Positions 13,701 to 24,500 are shown, counted from the first letter of the stretch. The stretch is DNA of 64,000 nucleotides from Eumeta japonica (GCA_005406025.1 BGZK01001577.1:62001-126000), one strand, 5' to 3'. Made by a program: numbers and translations. Notes: generated from the sequence alone by a model not told the origin.

Positions 13701-13782
13701 TTCAACAAAAAACAAAAAAAAACTTACTCATTTTTTGTTTGTTAACAATTTTCTTGTCTGTATCGGAATTAGCATTCGCCAT
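4285..13782 (-). CDS. SLC22-family organic cation transporter-like protein (five coding exons)
   Basis: This gene encodes a plasma-membrane major facilitator expected to move organic cations, carnitine-like or related small solutes. Coding exons are 13782-13728, 8720-8336, 7500-7093, 6088-5845 and 4716-4285. Every intron has GT/AG ends, the phases agree, and the total of 1524 nt gives 507 residues, slightly shorter than typical family members of about 540-560. A first hydrophobic segment near residues 47-73 is followed by an extracellular loop with cysteines at about 80, 91, 95 and 117. Next come the MFS motif GYLSDRFGRR (142-151), the SLC22 hallmark ESPRWL (259-264), a second GRK loop motif near 379-381, and a late motif with Y429, E432, P435 and R439. 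The start is the first ATG of an open exon with a good donor. The substrate cannot be deduced. A close insect SLC22 paralogue is the main alternative. Confidence 0.93.
4779..5215 (+). repeat. Dispersed repeat with CTGGTCAAGTGCGAGT start, in intron 4
   Basis: The repeat begins CTGGTCAAGTGCGAGTTTGACTCG and ends CAGAACCCTAAAAAG after a GGACGAACGGAAAGACG block. Related copies lie at about 10310-11090 (reverse), 33097-33700 and 60780-61110. No coding capacity is visible. Confidence 0.65.
5845..6088 (-). CDS. SLC22-like gene, exon 4 (central cytoplasmic loop and TM7)
   Basis: This exon of 244 nt starts after a TTACAG acceptor and ends ATACAG before GTAAAT. It encodes about residues 283-364: the charged central loop, an F-KTPRLR segment leading into TM7 (LAICFNWLVCGICFYG), and the beginning of TM8. 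Its 3' end is in phase 0 and joins exon 5 without a split codon. A second open frame overlapping it does not match the family. Confidence 0.92.
6903..7065. repeat. Two-copy tandem repeat, unit about 85 bp, in intron 3
   Basis: Two diverged copies both begin AGCATGTCGGT and run through AAAATCGC to a GAAG-TTTCACTT end, starting at 6903 and 6988. The end resembles, in reverse complement, the GGAGTGAAACTT motif at about 36090 and 42425. It is probably part of a dispersed family. Confidence 0.6.
7093..7500 (-). CDS. SLC22-like gene, exon 3 (MFS FGRR motif to SPRWL)
   Basis: The exon begins after a TTTCAG acceptor with the FGRR part of the loop 2-3 motif. It spans about residues 147-283, with several hydrophobic segments (TM3-TM6) and the diagnostic PESPRWL sequence. 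It ends AAAGT before GTAAAT. The leftover GT plus the first C of exon 4 forms a Val codon. An apparent stop just past the donor is intronic. Confidence 0.93.
7720..7945 (-). other. Coding-like island inside intron 2 of the SLC22-like gene
   Basis: Read on the minus strand, this stretch gives about 55 residues of balanced composition with motifs such as DGLGTQTGDIENG and NDPTGGNLTNK, in a base composition richer in GC than the surrounding intron. It cannot be part of the transporter because exons 2 and 3 join exactly across it and restore the canonical MFS motif. I do not recognise it. It may be a transposon or retrocopy fragment. Confidence 0.3.
8336..8720 (-). CDS. SLC22-like gene, exon 2 (TM1, extracellular loop, start of GxxSDR motif)
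   Basis: The exon follows a TTTCAG acceptor and ends CGGACAG before GTTTGT. It covers about residues 19-147: a charged cytoplasmic stretch, transmembrane segment 1 with the family-typical WHQ and FLAPP positions, the cysteine-containing extracellular loop, and TM2 with the NLTQTIFMLG segment. The final two bases complete the Arg of the SDR motif with the first base of the next exon. Confidence 0.92.
10310..11090 (-). repeat. Dispersed repeat with CCGTCCGT run, reverse copy
   Basis: On the plus strand it starts GGGTTTTAGGGTC, runs through a CGTCCGTCCGTTCG block at about 10376-10415, and ends near GGAACCCTGTAATG...CTTAGCCAGTTTT. This is the reverse complement of the family seen at 4779-5215. 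Confidence 0.6.
11200..11420. repeat. Dispersed repeat remnant (CTACTCAATGGGTTTTGAT type)
   Basis: The phrase CTAAACTACTCAATGGGTTTTGATATGG, followed by a Thr/Ile-like AT tail, resembles common insect transposon 3' regions. Its boundaries are unclear. Confidence 0.35.
11780..12175 (+). repeat. Dispersed repeat with degenerate GGAATCGAAATC block
   Basis: A GACCGATTCTAAAAA phrase is followed by a degenerate hexamer-like purine-rich block. The same two parts occur in the same order at about 59150-59640, so this is a repeat family. The open frame over it is a by-product of the periodic sequence. Confidence 0.5.
13728..13782 (-). CDS. SLC22-like gene, coding exon 1 (N-terminal cytoplasmic tail)
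   Basis: This short exon encodes 18 hydrophilic residues starting MANANSDTDKK and ends with a single A before a strong GTAAGT donor. That A joins TG at the start of exon 2 and forms a second methionine codon across the junction. The exon is about 5 kb from exon 2, so it is the least certain exon, but the exact phase match and the consensus donor support it. No upstream in-frame acceptor is needed. Confidence 0.75.
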
Positions 13783-13859
13783 ATTCTCTGGACAATCAAT
13801 CACTTCGAGTTTATATAAAAAAAAAAACTTGTCTCAAGGTAATAAATTATACATTTACT

Positions 13860-13960
13860 TTTCAAAATTCTCCAACCGATAGACCGTCCCGCGCGGGTCG
13901 CGCGCGCAATGATCTCTGCTCAACGCCGAGTAGTCGTGTCAGTTATTTGTTTCTATTGAA
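13860..13960 (-). promoter_or_regulatory. GC-rich block just upstream of the SLC22-like start (candidate promoter/5'UTR)
   Basis: About 100-180 bases upstream of the start codon there is a local GC-rich block containing GCGCGGGTCGCGCGCGC in otherwise AT-rich DNA. The position fits a promoter or 5' untranslated exon. No TATA box or initiator could be fixed with confidence. Confidence 0.3.
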
Positions 13961-16395
13961 TAATACCAAGATAAAGATTGAATGATGGCTGCATTTGGCG
14001 TGTATCGTCGTGGAGAAAATTACGCCGCTGTGATGCGACGTGTTTCACTGTTGTGCGAGATGAGTTCGTTTGAAATATAACCTTATGTGAGTTGCTTTAG
14101 GGACGCATGCGGTATTGCTCTTTGTAGATTTTTACGACCACGAATATAGGTTAAGCGATCAAATCTAGTTTAAAGAATTGGAGCAACTGACTGAAACGTC
14201 TTACATTGTGTGCGAATTGGGGAGATAACTCTAATGTAGGCCTTTTGCGACCCCTACCGAATTTCGACAAGAATAAATAACCTTGGAAGATCGCTTGGAT
14301 AAGTTTTTTTTGAATACAAAATTTAAATCCAGTTCAAAGATATTAAATTACATATATCTGAGTTCGTTATAATGTACTAGCTTTTGCTCGCTGCTCCGCC
14401 CGCGTAGACAGGGGTACAGTAACTATAAGTGATTGTAGATGATTTTTTTTTTTTGGATAGGATTTGCGTAAAATCCGTACTAAATTAGCATCTACGTCCC
14501 GAAAAGAGGAATTATACCTAAGTTCAAGTCAATTGGACCTATAATTTCGGATCAGTGAACAGAAAATTTCCATTCACTGATTAGTTAATCAGTCAGTGGT
14601 TGATTAACTGACTCATCAATATATAAAAACATAGATGAAAATTGTAGAAGTTTGCGAACCGGTACAAACTAATTTCAGAATACTTCCTGGTGTTTTGCTC
14701 GAAGTGAAAATTTATATCCATAGGTATATCCAATGACAGTGCAGTAGTCCGCTTCACTTGACCAAAGTTCGTAATCATAACTGTTTATGACAAATGAAAA
14801 AATAACATTTTTTGAGATTCACCTACGAAAACGAATGCAAAGTAAAACGAAGTTGATTCTGCATATTGACCGTTAACGTATAAGTTATTTTATTTTTTTT
14901 AGTGATCATGTTTATAAACGATTGTTTTGAAAAGACGTTTTTCATTAATTTTAGGAAAAAAAAGGCAATTCTCCTTCCGCAATTCTTAGTATAACAATAA
15001 AACACATTATTGTACAAAATTTGAGATCAAAATGAAATCTTAGTAATCTGTAAAGTGCCTGCAAAAGTCTTCGCTATTTAAATTTTTTTTTGCTTATTAA
15101 GTAAATTTTCGAACCTTAATTGTAATAATAATTATTCACATTTCAATTTGCAACTTCTTATACAACATAGGACTTGATAATTAGACTTTTTTTTTATTTC
15201 GGTAAAAATTCCAATATAAAAAACAATCATTTATAATATTAATAATATTCATTTTTTAACAGTATACGAAAATCGAAATATTCTTAAGAACGATCTCGTA
15301 AAAGACTATGATAGATATATGAAAAACTAGCAAACAAAATAGGTAAACAGAAACACTGCTGGAGAGACGAGGAATTGATTCTAAAAATCTTCCTTTTGTC
15401 CAGTTTGGATACGGAATACGACGGAAACCAGTCGGAAAGGTTAATTTTGCAGAGAGACCGGTTTTACGGTCATTGTGTTTTTTATGCTGCTCTGAACTCT
15501 AACTATTCATGACGGTTGTGGACGACAGTCCATATTAAAACTACCTTAACGAAAAGTTAAAAATTAATAGTATTGTTAATCGGTGTCGTGAAGATAACGG
15601 TTTTCCCCTTCAACTTCGGATCGGGGAAATCACAGTTTGATTATTTAGCGTATCAACAGACATTGCGGCTATATTTAAGCAAAGTTCATTACATTTTAAA
15701 ATTAATTACCTAGAATAAATTATTTAGTATAACGATACTAACGACAGATATTGCTGCTATGTTACGTTGTTGCTGACGATAAGACAGTATATATTTATCT
15801 GTACTGTAGTTGTATTAAGTATTTGATGCTAAAATCATTCAATTCGTACTACATATAAAAGACTTTTTTTTTTTGTAATAGAAATACATATTTAATAATT
15901 ATACAATGATAGAATACTGTAATTCGGCTACATATTTGAAAAATCAGCATTTGAATAAAACAAGTCGGAAAAGTTAAAAACGAGACGAAAACTTTGAAAG
16001 ATAATTACTCAAAATTATGCGAAAGGTACTTACTGTCATTACCGCATAACGTCCATACTGCAGTCTGGCATTTACTGTTAGAACTTTAATACATAGAAAC
16101 CACAATTTGACGGTATTAAATAATTCTCTATAACGGGAATAAGAGATTATATATTGTTGATGCCACTGCATCGATTTGTCCTAACTCGCAGAGGGAGTAT
16201 ACTTATAGAGGTCTATAGAACAATAATATACGTATAAACGAAACAAATGTATATATAAATACCAAGAAATGTCTGATGAAACTGCTAAGTTTTGTTCTCT
16301 CACTCTTTATATGATAATTTTATTTGTTTGCAACACTTTAACCTTTAGCAGAAAGAAGAACTTTGCTTAAGTTGCGACATTATATACATAATATA
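13961..16395. other. Intergenic DNA upstream of the SLC22-like gene
   Basis: Apart from the repeat at 14370-14640, I see nothing recognisable in this AT-rich stretch. Confidence 0.45.
14370..14640 (+). repeat. Dispersed repeat (ACTAGCTTTTGCTCGC type) with palindromic CAGTCAGT tail
   Basis: It opens ACTAGCTTTTGCTCGCTGC and CCGCCCGCGTAGAC, which I associate with common lepidopteran dispersed repeats, and ends in a CAGTCAGT-type tail that includes a palindrome at about 14570-14599. Confidence 0.55.
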
Positions 16396-16810
16396 AAGGT
16401 GTCATAAATAATGTTGGTTTTTAATGTTAACTTTGTTCACTAAATAATCATACAAAAAGAAAACTTCAATATTCAAAGTATAGCCTATCGTATTTGACGG
16501 TCTTAACCCAACATTCCAGAAGCTGTCTGAGACGTTGATGAAACCATTCCTTGGACTTAGGTGCAAAAAATTGCCACACTACTTTATCAATATTTCCTTT
16601 GGACTTAAATTTGTTTTTCACGTAGTAATTTCACAGTAAATTTGTATTAACAGTAGTAACGGTGCAAGGTCAGGACAAAATACTGGATATGGTAGGAGTT
16701 CATCACCATCAAGTTCTTCGATCTTACCCGGCGTAACTTTCGCAGTATATGGTCTAGCATTGTCATGTTGTGAGAGCACCAGTTTTTGGTTTACTAAACT
16801 AAATTCGAGT
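16396..16810 (-). pseudogene. Decayed mariner-like element, 3' half
   Basis: Read on the minus strand it encodes a broken transposase C-terminus: HDNARPYTAK (second catalytic Asp) followed by LLPYP and CPDLAP, with frameshifts, then a terminus reading ACATTATTTATGACACCTT. It is homologous to 61760-62100. The N-terminal half is absent. Confidence 0.8.
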
Positions 16811-17452
16811 CAGGTGTTCACTATGGATATGTATCCATATACAAAATATATACATAGATTATTAACCTTTTTGCCCTTTCTTTGCTATGCCATAATTGAA
16901 TAAAAAAGAAACTTCAATAAAAAAGAGGCAAACCAATTTGAAAAATAAGATATAATTATTAAAAGTACTTTTGTTGTTTTCAAGCCGTAATTTTGTTAAT
17001 TTTGTCTGTTGATAAATACTATATTATTTTATAACTACTTGTGAGTCCATATAATGTTGTTCTAATGAAATACATATAGTTTTCTCATTAAAAGTGTTTG
17101 AAAAAAAGGAAAAATATTGTAGTCGTAGGGATTTTTGCAAGACACTCTTACTGCAAATTTGAAATTGTATTATATTAACTAACGCACTAATGAGATCAAA
17201 TAATAATAAAACATTACTTCTTTTATAGATAAATTTTAATGAATGTAAATCGTACAAAAAAAAATTGCACGAAACTGTTTTTTTACTCTTAGGAAAAATA
17301 CTGATTGCTGAAATTATTATAAATTACTGTCGGAATGTGGGTGGACAACTTAAATGACCCGTGATATTACATTATCTTTTAACTTAGCGTATCATAAGAA
17401 TACGCAGGATACCGCGACAGAAGGAACGTTTGCCGCCTAACGAAAGCGAAAA

Positions 17453-17514
17453 ATGCGGATCTTGCCCTTAATTCCCTTTCATGCCGTAAGGGAATTAAGG
17501 GCAAGATGCCGCAT
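17453..17514. repeat. Near-perfect hairpin, arms 26/27 nt, loop 9 nt
   Basis: The left arm 17453-17478 and right arm 17488-17514 are complementary with one bulged base. The core CTTGCCCTTAATTCCCTT is perfect. The loop is TCATGCCGT. Its GC content is higher than its surroundings. Confidence 0.9.
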
Positions 17515-18433
17515 ATTATTTGTAATGCTCGTGGAGGAAAATTACTTGAGCTGACGCAATACAACTAGTCTAAACCTAACGAAACAAAGTATTGGCCACA
17601 TTCGGTGTTCGAGGTGTCGCGTTACACTCCTACGATGAGTTTCCACAAAATATAAAGTAGTCTTTTATGTATTTGTCGTTTCTAAAATATTTTCGAAGTT
17701 GTATAATTTTTCAATACACCCATCTCATAATTCATTGGCAGGGAGGCCATTAAATTTGACATTTCCTTGTGCTATTATTTTAATATGTTATCCATCTGGG
17801 ATTATTTAAAGTTCTTTCAACATTTAAGGAAGCCATTATCTTTGTGTAGTTGTATTTAATAACAATATTTCTTTGATAGATTTGATACATATTTTTTTGG
17901 AATACATTAAAAATATTTATTGTATTAAATTCAATAGGGCGACTACTAATCACTAACTGTAACTTATTTACGAGACTTGTCCATTTAATTTGTCCTATAC
18001 AGTACTACTGACAACTTCTAAAATCTTCAGTTTGCCCTCTGTATTCTTCACGTGTAATATAATTGTCATTCCATAATGACGTTCTTGAATTATGAGCATT
18101 CTATTTTGTTGATGAAAATATATTCCTGTCGAGACTCTGTCGCTATAGCTATAGTTCACCAGAATCATGTTCGACGATATCGCTGTGTCTGCGTCTGTAT
18201 CAATATAAGTCTTTGATAATAATGTACATCTAAAAATATTCGTATTTTATCTGCAAGGCGCCAACGGCACGGATGTCGAATGACATTCAATAATCCTTTA
18301 ATATGCAGCCAATATATAAAATGTCGTGGTACCCGTTCTTGGTATTTATTTTTGTATTTGCATTTTTGGATATTCAACTTGTGTACGTACAAAAAGTTTC
18401 CAGTTTTATAAGTCTGCACTATTTGCGAACGAG

Positions 18434-18473
18434 ATCAAATTATAATTTGATTTTTGATCAATAATTATTGATC
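18434..18473. repeat. Two adjacent perfect 18-base palindromes
   Basis: ATCAAATTATAATTTGAT (18434-18451) and GATCAATAATTATTGATC (18456-18473) are each perfectly self-complementary and only four bases apart. Confidence 0.85.
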
Positions 18474-20439
18474 GAAATATAGATAAAACTGGAATTAGAA
18501 TTGTAGATCCGGACTGAGATCAAGAACGAAGCCGGAAATCGAAATGAAAAACGGGGATCTGGTTCATAGTTGACAGCGAAAACAGATTCAAAATAGTTCT
18601 CATTACCGATGATGAAGTTTATGCTTTGGGCACTTATGAGAAGTAACCGCACGCACCAGTCGTGGCTCTTTTGTGGATTATGGCAAAAAATTATATTTGT
18701 ATAAATTTGTATTTTAGCTGCTGAAACGTATATTCGTTTGTGGAAATTGGGATAAACAGGAGCCATGACGTCAATTCATTGCAGCATCCTCTTTTTATGT
18801 GTTCAAAAACTTCAAACAATAGTATTTACACATTTTTCTCTAGAAGGAAATAATGCCTACAAATTTGTAATTTTAATGGTTATTTCAAATAACACATGAT
18901 AAGTTAATCGGATGGACGTAAGCACGGAAATAAAAATATGCAAAATGGCTGCTTTTTATTATATATTTTTTTTTAAATTTACACTTAGCATCGGTTTCAA
19001 AATGCTATAAAGTTATTTTACTCTTAATGTAAACGCATTATATCTGTGCTATGTGTAATTCAGAAACTGGTACTAATTTACTAGCTTGTGAAGGAGATTC
19101 AAATCAATAAACACCCATTTTAATTTTGAAATATAACACACTTCAAAATCAATATCAGTGTTTGCTAACATTCAAATAAAATAAGGAAAAGCAATAACAA
19201 TTATAAATATAAAATTTGCAAAACAATTGTAAAATTCGTACTTTTGAATGGACCAGCCAATAATTTAGCACCAAAATGAGCATCACCGTTGGCAAGTTAG
19301 TCTTGTTTAGTTAATATCTTTAGTAAGGATCAAAATTTGCCTGCTTATTTTATGTTTATAAAGTAAATATGTACAGACAAATGTGCAAAACCTGATAAAC
19401 TTTAGTATAGTTTTAAGCTTTATTGTATTATGCAAACAATAACAAACAGTGAGTTATTAACATTAAAAATGAAATAATCATATCACGTTGGATATTTTAA
19501 AAATTGTTATCGCCTAAAACGTAGTTAATTAACAGCTACACATCTCATCACATTGATGCAGTAGACAAACAAATTAATTAAAGGTATTTGCATTGAAATC
19601 ACGGTACGTTTTTTATGTACGTATTTATATTAATTACTGTACGTATGCATATTTCATATTCAGTAATTTGTACATTGTCTTATTGCACAATTAAAATATT
19701 TATTATCCTCAGTGACGTTTTTTGTGGCTAAATTGCAACTGATGGTGGTAAAAAATTGAGTTTATTTTTGCTTTCAGAAATTGAAGATTGAATGGTTTAG
19801 GTTATTGATATCTTGTATGTATTTATTATCTGTATGCGTTTTTTATTGTGTTTGTTCCTACCACCTGGAGACGCTGCACAGATTTTCATACAAATATCAT
19901 TAAGAAAATAATAAATTAAATTATAGTTAATAATTCCCATTCAAATTTCTGCTCTTAAATATAGGTTTTCTAACTGGACCAAATTTGAGCCAAGTACTTA
20001 CAATTCATAAATAAATAATGAGAATTTGTTTAGTAATAAACCGAAGTTAAGACGCCAAAGAGCACTAGTAACTCTAATGAATCTAATCTAAGTTAGATCA
20101 TTAAATTAAAATCCAGCTTAAAAAATGTATAAGCTAATTAAAATGCCTAGATAACATGGAAATTAACAACGCAAATTGAATACAACGATCCAATAAATAT
20201 TATTAATAAAACTGATTTCATTTTAATGCTTTCGTTACGTTGGGGTTAAATATATTAATCACAACAATTATCTTTCTCATTCTCCAGTATCCATCCTTTT
20301 GCCGAATCTTTTCTCTTATAGATTCCTTTTAATTAAAGACGAAAGTTAACGAATCAGTATAAGATTAGTATCGAGAGTAATAAAATAGAATGAGATTTAA
20401 TAACAATATTATCAATAGAGAATAATAATATAAAGGAAT

Positions 20440-20790
20440 TTAATATATACCAAGCAACATGTCATGAAGATGTTGTAGAGCAATGGTGTGGCCAACTTGA
20501 CTACACTATGAGTCGCCTGGACTAGTGAGATATCATACCATCATATAATATAGACGCGAAATAATACTTTCCGCTGTTGCATTTTGTCCGGTGAATAAGT
20601 GTTCCGGTGGCCCACTGGAGGAGGGACCTCCACCAGATATCTTATTCCCTCCTAAAAGGTTAACAACTCACTAGTGACTCTTAAGGTGTTGCGAGTGTCC
20701 TTGAGCGGCGGTGATCACCTGCCTTCTTATGACTCTCATGCTAATTAGCCCCTTGACATGCTAGGAAAAAAACTGTTTTCGAGAATAGTC
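20440..20790 (+). mobile_element. Non-LTR retrotransposon 3' tail-like remnant
   Basis: The phrases GGTGGCCCACTGGAGGAGGGACC, GTTAACAACTCACTAGTGACTCTT and GTGTTGCGAGTGTCC, then GGCGGCGGTGATCACCTGCC, resemble the 3' region of abundant lepidopteran non-LTR elements. No reverse transcriptase frame is present. Confidence 0.5.
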
Positions 20791-21682
20791 CTCCTATTAC
20801 ACTATCTTACAATACAATATATAATAATATTCTGGGATCGTGAATCCGCTCATCAATAGGTCTATCGAACTACATGCCACGATATAAACATGATTTACCG
20901 TAAATGATGTTGTGTGACGAAACATGCACAGGGTACTTCCTATTGTCCATGCCTTCATTTATCGTGGCGCACCACCTACCAAACCGTTTGTGTGGCGAGT
21001 ATTGTTGCATTTCGATAGAGGTTCTGTCAGCCGTAACGAGCGATCCCTGCTATTCATAAAATAAAAAGGAACTCGACAATTTGCGACTGTGTAATGAAAA
21101 TTGCGTTCTCAATGTTGAATACTTGAAGTTATCAAAGTCAATCATGAACATTCTTTTAAAAAATTGGGTTGTGAGTATTTAAATCGTGCGATTTGTTTAT
21201 ACAGTTTGATTGTTTGTATATTATAATAGTTATTATAAGCATTTTAATAAGCTGCAATGATGAACAACATTTGTTATGTATTATGAAGACAATTGGAGAT
21301 GTTTTTTAATTCCTTAAAGATGTGGAACGATATTATTATCGAAAGTGTTGAATGCATTGTAGCATCTTTATTACATTTATTTATTTATTTTAGAGAATAG
21401 TTGTTTTTACTAAACTTTTCCAAATCATATAAATTACAAAAATTATTATCGCTATTCATTCAAACACTTCGATCCTCACATTCCTTTAATCAAAATTGAA
21501 GTCAATATATAATTAACGATAAACTTATTTATCTTAATGTAAGCGCTTAATTCGATTCAGTATAACTCTAAAATCTAGAATTCACATTTTCAATTGAAAC
21601 GCATTTCAATCGGTAACATTCGAAAAAACCCTTGGAATATCATCAAATGCATTCGAAACGAAAATTTTACATCTTAGTCTTA

Positions 21683-21877
21683 TGGCCTCTTCCATCGTCT
21701 CCCTTTAAACTGACATGTAACTAAAAGTTACTTTTATAATTTACTTTGCGTCCATGCCCTCCTTTTAACAGGTTTTAGCCCGAACAACCGTTAAAAGGAA
21801 GACGTGGAACGCAAATTTTATTTTACAAGTAACTTTTTGTTAAATGTCAGTTTAAAAGGAGGTCGTGGAAGAGGCTC
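21683..21877. mobile_element. Fold-back MITE with about 85-base arms, flanked by TTA
   Basis: The left arm (GGCCTCTTCCAT... ) and right arm are inverted copies over about 85 bases, including the TTTAAACTGACAT and AAAGTTACTT blocks and the TTTGCGT block. Both sides are flanked by TTA, consistent with a 3-base target duplication as in PIF/Harbinger-type elements. It has no coding capacity. Confidence 0.8.
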
Positions 21878-22284
21878 TTAATGGCATAGTGTATCTGTTC
21901 TGACCCTCCGCCCTTCTGCGCGCTCGTCATATCTCGGCCTCAAAGCGGTGACGTCATCCAACGATAAATCGTCAGCGCGCCCTCGCGTCGACTAATTATC
22001 GCCTCCGGGTCAGCGAAGGGGGCTCGTCCGCGATAACTCTGGTGTACTTAAATCGTGTCGATATACATATATACACAATATTAAATAAGTGACGTAGTTA
22101 TTTATGTATCATATTCATTATAAAACATTGCCAGTTTGTAAATTAATTTATCAAAATATATCAATTAAAATTACAAACTAGCAAAGATATGATTACCATG
22201 TATGTATTTGTTATTTTCGTTATTTCATTTATGATCTGTATCGATAGATATACCTTATTAATTATTTTAATATTTGTCATTGAT

Positions 22285-22341
22285 AATTAAAGTTTTTTCT
22301 ATTTTAAAGTTTTTTCTATTTTAGCCTTTTTTCTATTTTTT
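22285..22341 (+). repeat. Short tandem repeat, TTTTTTCTATTTT unit, three copies
   Basis: Three copies of an AAAGTTTTTTCTATTTTA-like unit lie head to tail, the third diverged (GCCTTTTTTCTATTTTT). Confidence 0.75.
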
Positions 22342-22626
22342 GATAAGTAACTTTCGGTTGCCAATGTATTAAGATATATATAAATTGTTAACCTTCATAT
22401 CGTAATAATCGTTAAAAATTACACACGGAATATTTTGCATCGAACTTCATTATATGATAAAACGAGCATCTTTCCTGTTTGTCCTAACTAAAATGAAAAA
22501 CGAATGGATTGTAATAAAATTTTGCATGGATATAAATATAGAATACTTTTTTAACAACAAAAAAAAAAACAAATCAGAACAATAGATGAAATATCCAAGG
22601 TCGCCATCGGGACGGGCGTTGGATCA

Positions 22627-22749
22627 GCGGGCCTAGCACGGCGCCCTAGACAATTAGTCTTTCTATAGTACTGTCCTTCTCACGTAACGTAATGAATGAA
22701 AGAGACAGTCTTATAGAAAGGCTTGTCTAGGACGTCATGCTAGGCTCGC
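22627..22749. mobile_element. Fold-back element of about 123 bp
   Basis: The arms GCGGGCCTAGCACGGCG and its inverted mate ending TGCTAGGCTCGC pair along almost the whole element, including CCTAGACAA, TCTTTCTATA and the ACTGTC block, around a short ACGTAACGT centre. It looks like a short non-autonomous hairpin transposon. Confidence 0.75.
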
Positions 22750-23989
22750 AGGAGCGAGAGCGGTTTTGAAATTGGAAACAAAACCGGCATCGGGATTAGC
22801 ACAAATCGTTGTCAAATTTTTACTTATAGACAGCGAAGCAGGTCCATTATAATTAAAAGTGTAAATATTAAGTACGCGTCTATACCTCTTCATTACACAG
22901 CATACATAATAAAATTTTGCGATGCACTAAAGCTTTTCAGCATTCAATGTCTTAATGTATACGAATGCATTCATCAAATTATGCCATCTAAATGAGAATT
23001 TATGGGCGTGGTTTAAAAATAACCATAATGAGATGTAACCATATTACTTTACGTATATGATGCTTGAAGGTGTCCAAATCGGTTGCATGCATGTCAAGAT
23101 ACCATTACAAATATAGTGAATAGAGATATATATGAACAAAAATTATGAGACGGTCATGCATTTGGCATAATATCCTTCTCTTTTAGAATAACTTTGTTAA
23201 AGAAACTACACTTTAAATGAATAGATTTTAAGAAATACATGTCATTGAGCACGCTTTAGAAATTACTTACATACATCCCTAATAACAGGCCTGTTGGCCT
23301 TGACCTTTAGCTTTGAATGTAAAGTAGTGAAAGCGATCGGTGTACCGTTAATAAGCTATTCATTTATTCCGTGTTTCTAATTTATGACCATTTTTAACTC
23401 GCTAAAGTCAAAATTCGTATACAGGATCAACACAATAGTATTTGTTTATCTCAATTTCTGCTTTTTAATTTAATTATAATAGCAATTAACTGGCCTAAGA
23501 AAAAGGAGGAGGTTATGTCAATTAGCTAACTGAATTCGTTATGTTAAACAATTAGATACAGTGTCTTTTTTGTAGGTACGTGAAATTTTAAATCACGTAT
23601 CTAACAACCTTCATATTTGCAAACTGTTTTTGTATAAGTTGAACAAATAACATGGCATAAATTTTACATTAAAGGTCTTGATTATCCTAGACATTACTAA
23701 TATAAATACAGCAATTATTTACACATCATTGTACGCGATTTTAAATCTTTTGACAAAGTTGCTTTTAGTTGAATATCCGATAGTATAGGGAATAACTGAG
23801 AAGGGGAATACTAGTTAACATGCACTCTTATGAATATTTAATGTGTAATGCATCTAATGGTTAATATATTTGCCCACAAGGCTAAAGAATTGCTAAAACA
23901 TATTTTGAGATTGCGAAAGTAAATAAATGTAAAAGATTTTAATATATCGTTAATTACCCTGAACCGATCATCAATAGTTTGTCTACGTG

Positions 23990-24275
23990 GACATAGGATA
24001 CATTTTTTATATCTATCAATCATTCTGTCAATCATAATGCAATAATACCGGTCCTGTTCTCAATTTCAATTCTGTTTCCACTATTTCAATTGTGTACATT
24101 TCGAGATTTTGTACATTTCAAGTTTCTAGACCGACCCAGACGTTTTGGCTGTGCGTTGATAAGTTAGTCAGGCAATCAATCTGTCAGTCAGTCAAACAAG
24201 TTTTCTTTATACATATAGCGTACATTAATATCGTAAGTAATCATCGAATATCAACTTTTTACTGTTTGGTATAAA
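23990..24275 (+). repeat. Dispersed repeat with CAGTCAGT tail
   Basis: TTTCTAGACCGACCCAGACG and TTTTGGCTGTGCGTTGAT are followed by GTCAGTCAGTCAAACAAG. This is a repeat phrase I associate with Lepidoptera. The tail resembles that of the 14.4 kb repeat. Confidence 0.5.
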
Positions 24276-24359
24276 ATAATTACCCCACCTTTGAGGCATA
24301 CCCTCTCACAATCTTCTAAATCTTTTTACTTCAAATTGAGGGCCTAGCATTTTAAACTC

Positions 24360-24500
24360 TCCACACTGGCCGAACGCGAGTTGGCGCTGCTAACGACTGT
24401 TATCGCCAATGCGACAAGAGCATCCGTGACCGGCGGCTTAGCGTCGCCTCCGAGGAACAGAGCGTGTTGATCAATTTAACTTGTTGAAAACTCGTCGGCC
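24360..24500. repeat. SINE-related fragment
   Basis: GACAAGAGCATCCGTGACCGG followed by CGGCTTAGCGTC and CTCCGAGGAACAG resembles GACAAAGTCTGCGACCGACGG...CTCT at about 62431 in the tRNA-derived SINE. It is a fragment only. Confidence 0.35.

Larger units (their letters stand above)
8721..13727 (-). other. Long first intron of the SLC22-like gene
   Basis: This 5 kb intron has a GTAAGT donor and TTTCAG acceptor. It contains a dispersed repeat at about 10310-11090, another at 11200-11400, and a degenerate GGAATC-rich repeat at about 11780-12170. I see no coding exon in it. An open frame at 11942-12235 is repeat-derived. Confidence 0.7.
16811..20439. other. Intergenic AT-rich DNA with short palindromes
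   Basis: There is a tight hairpin at 17453-17514 and twin palindromes at 18434-18473. A purine-rich GGAATC-like patch near 18480-18560 resembles the 11.9 kb repeat. I see no gene. Confidence 0.45.
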
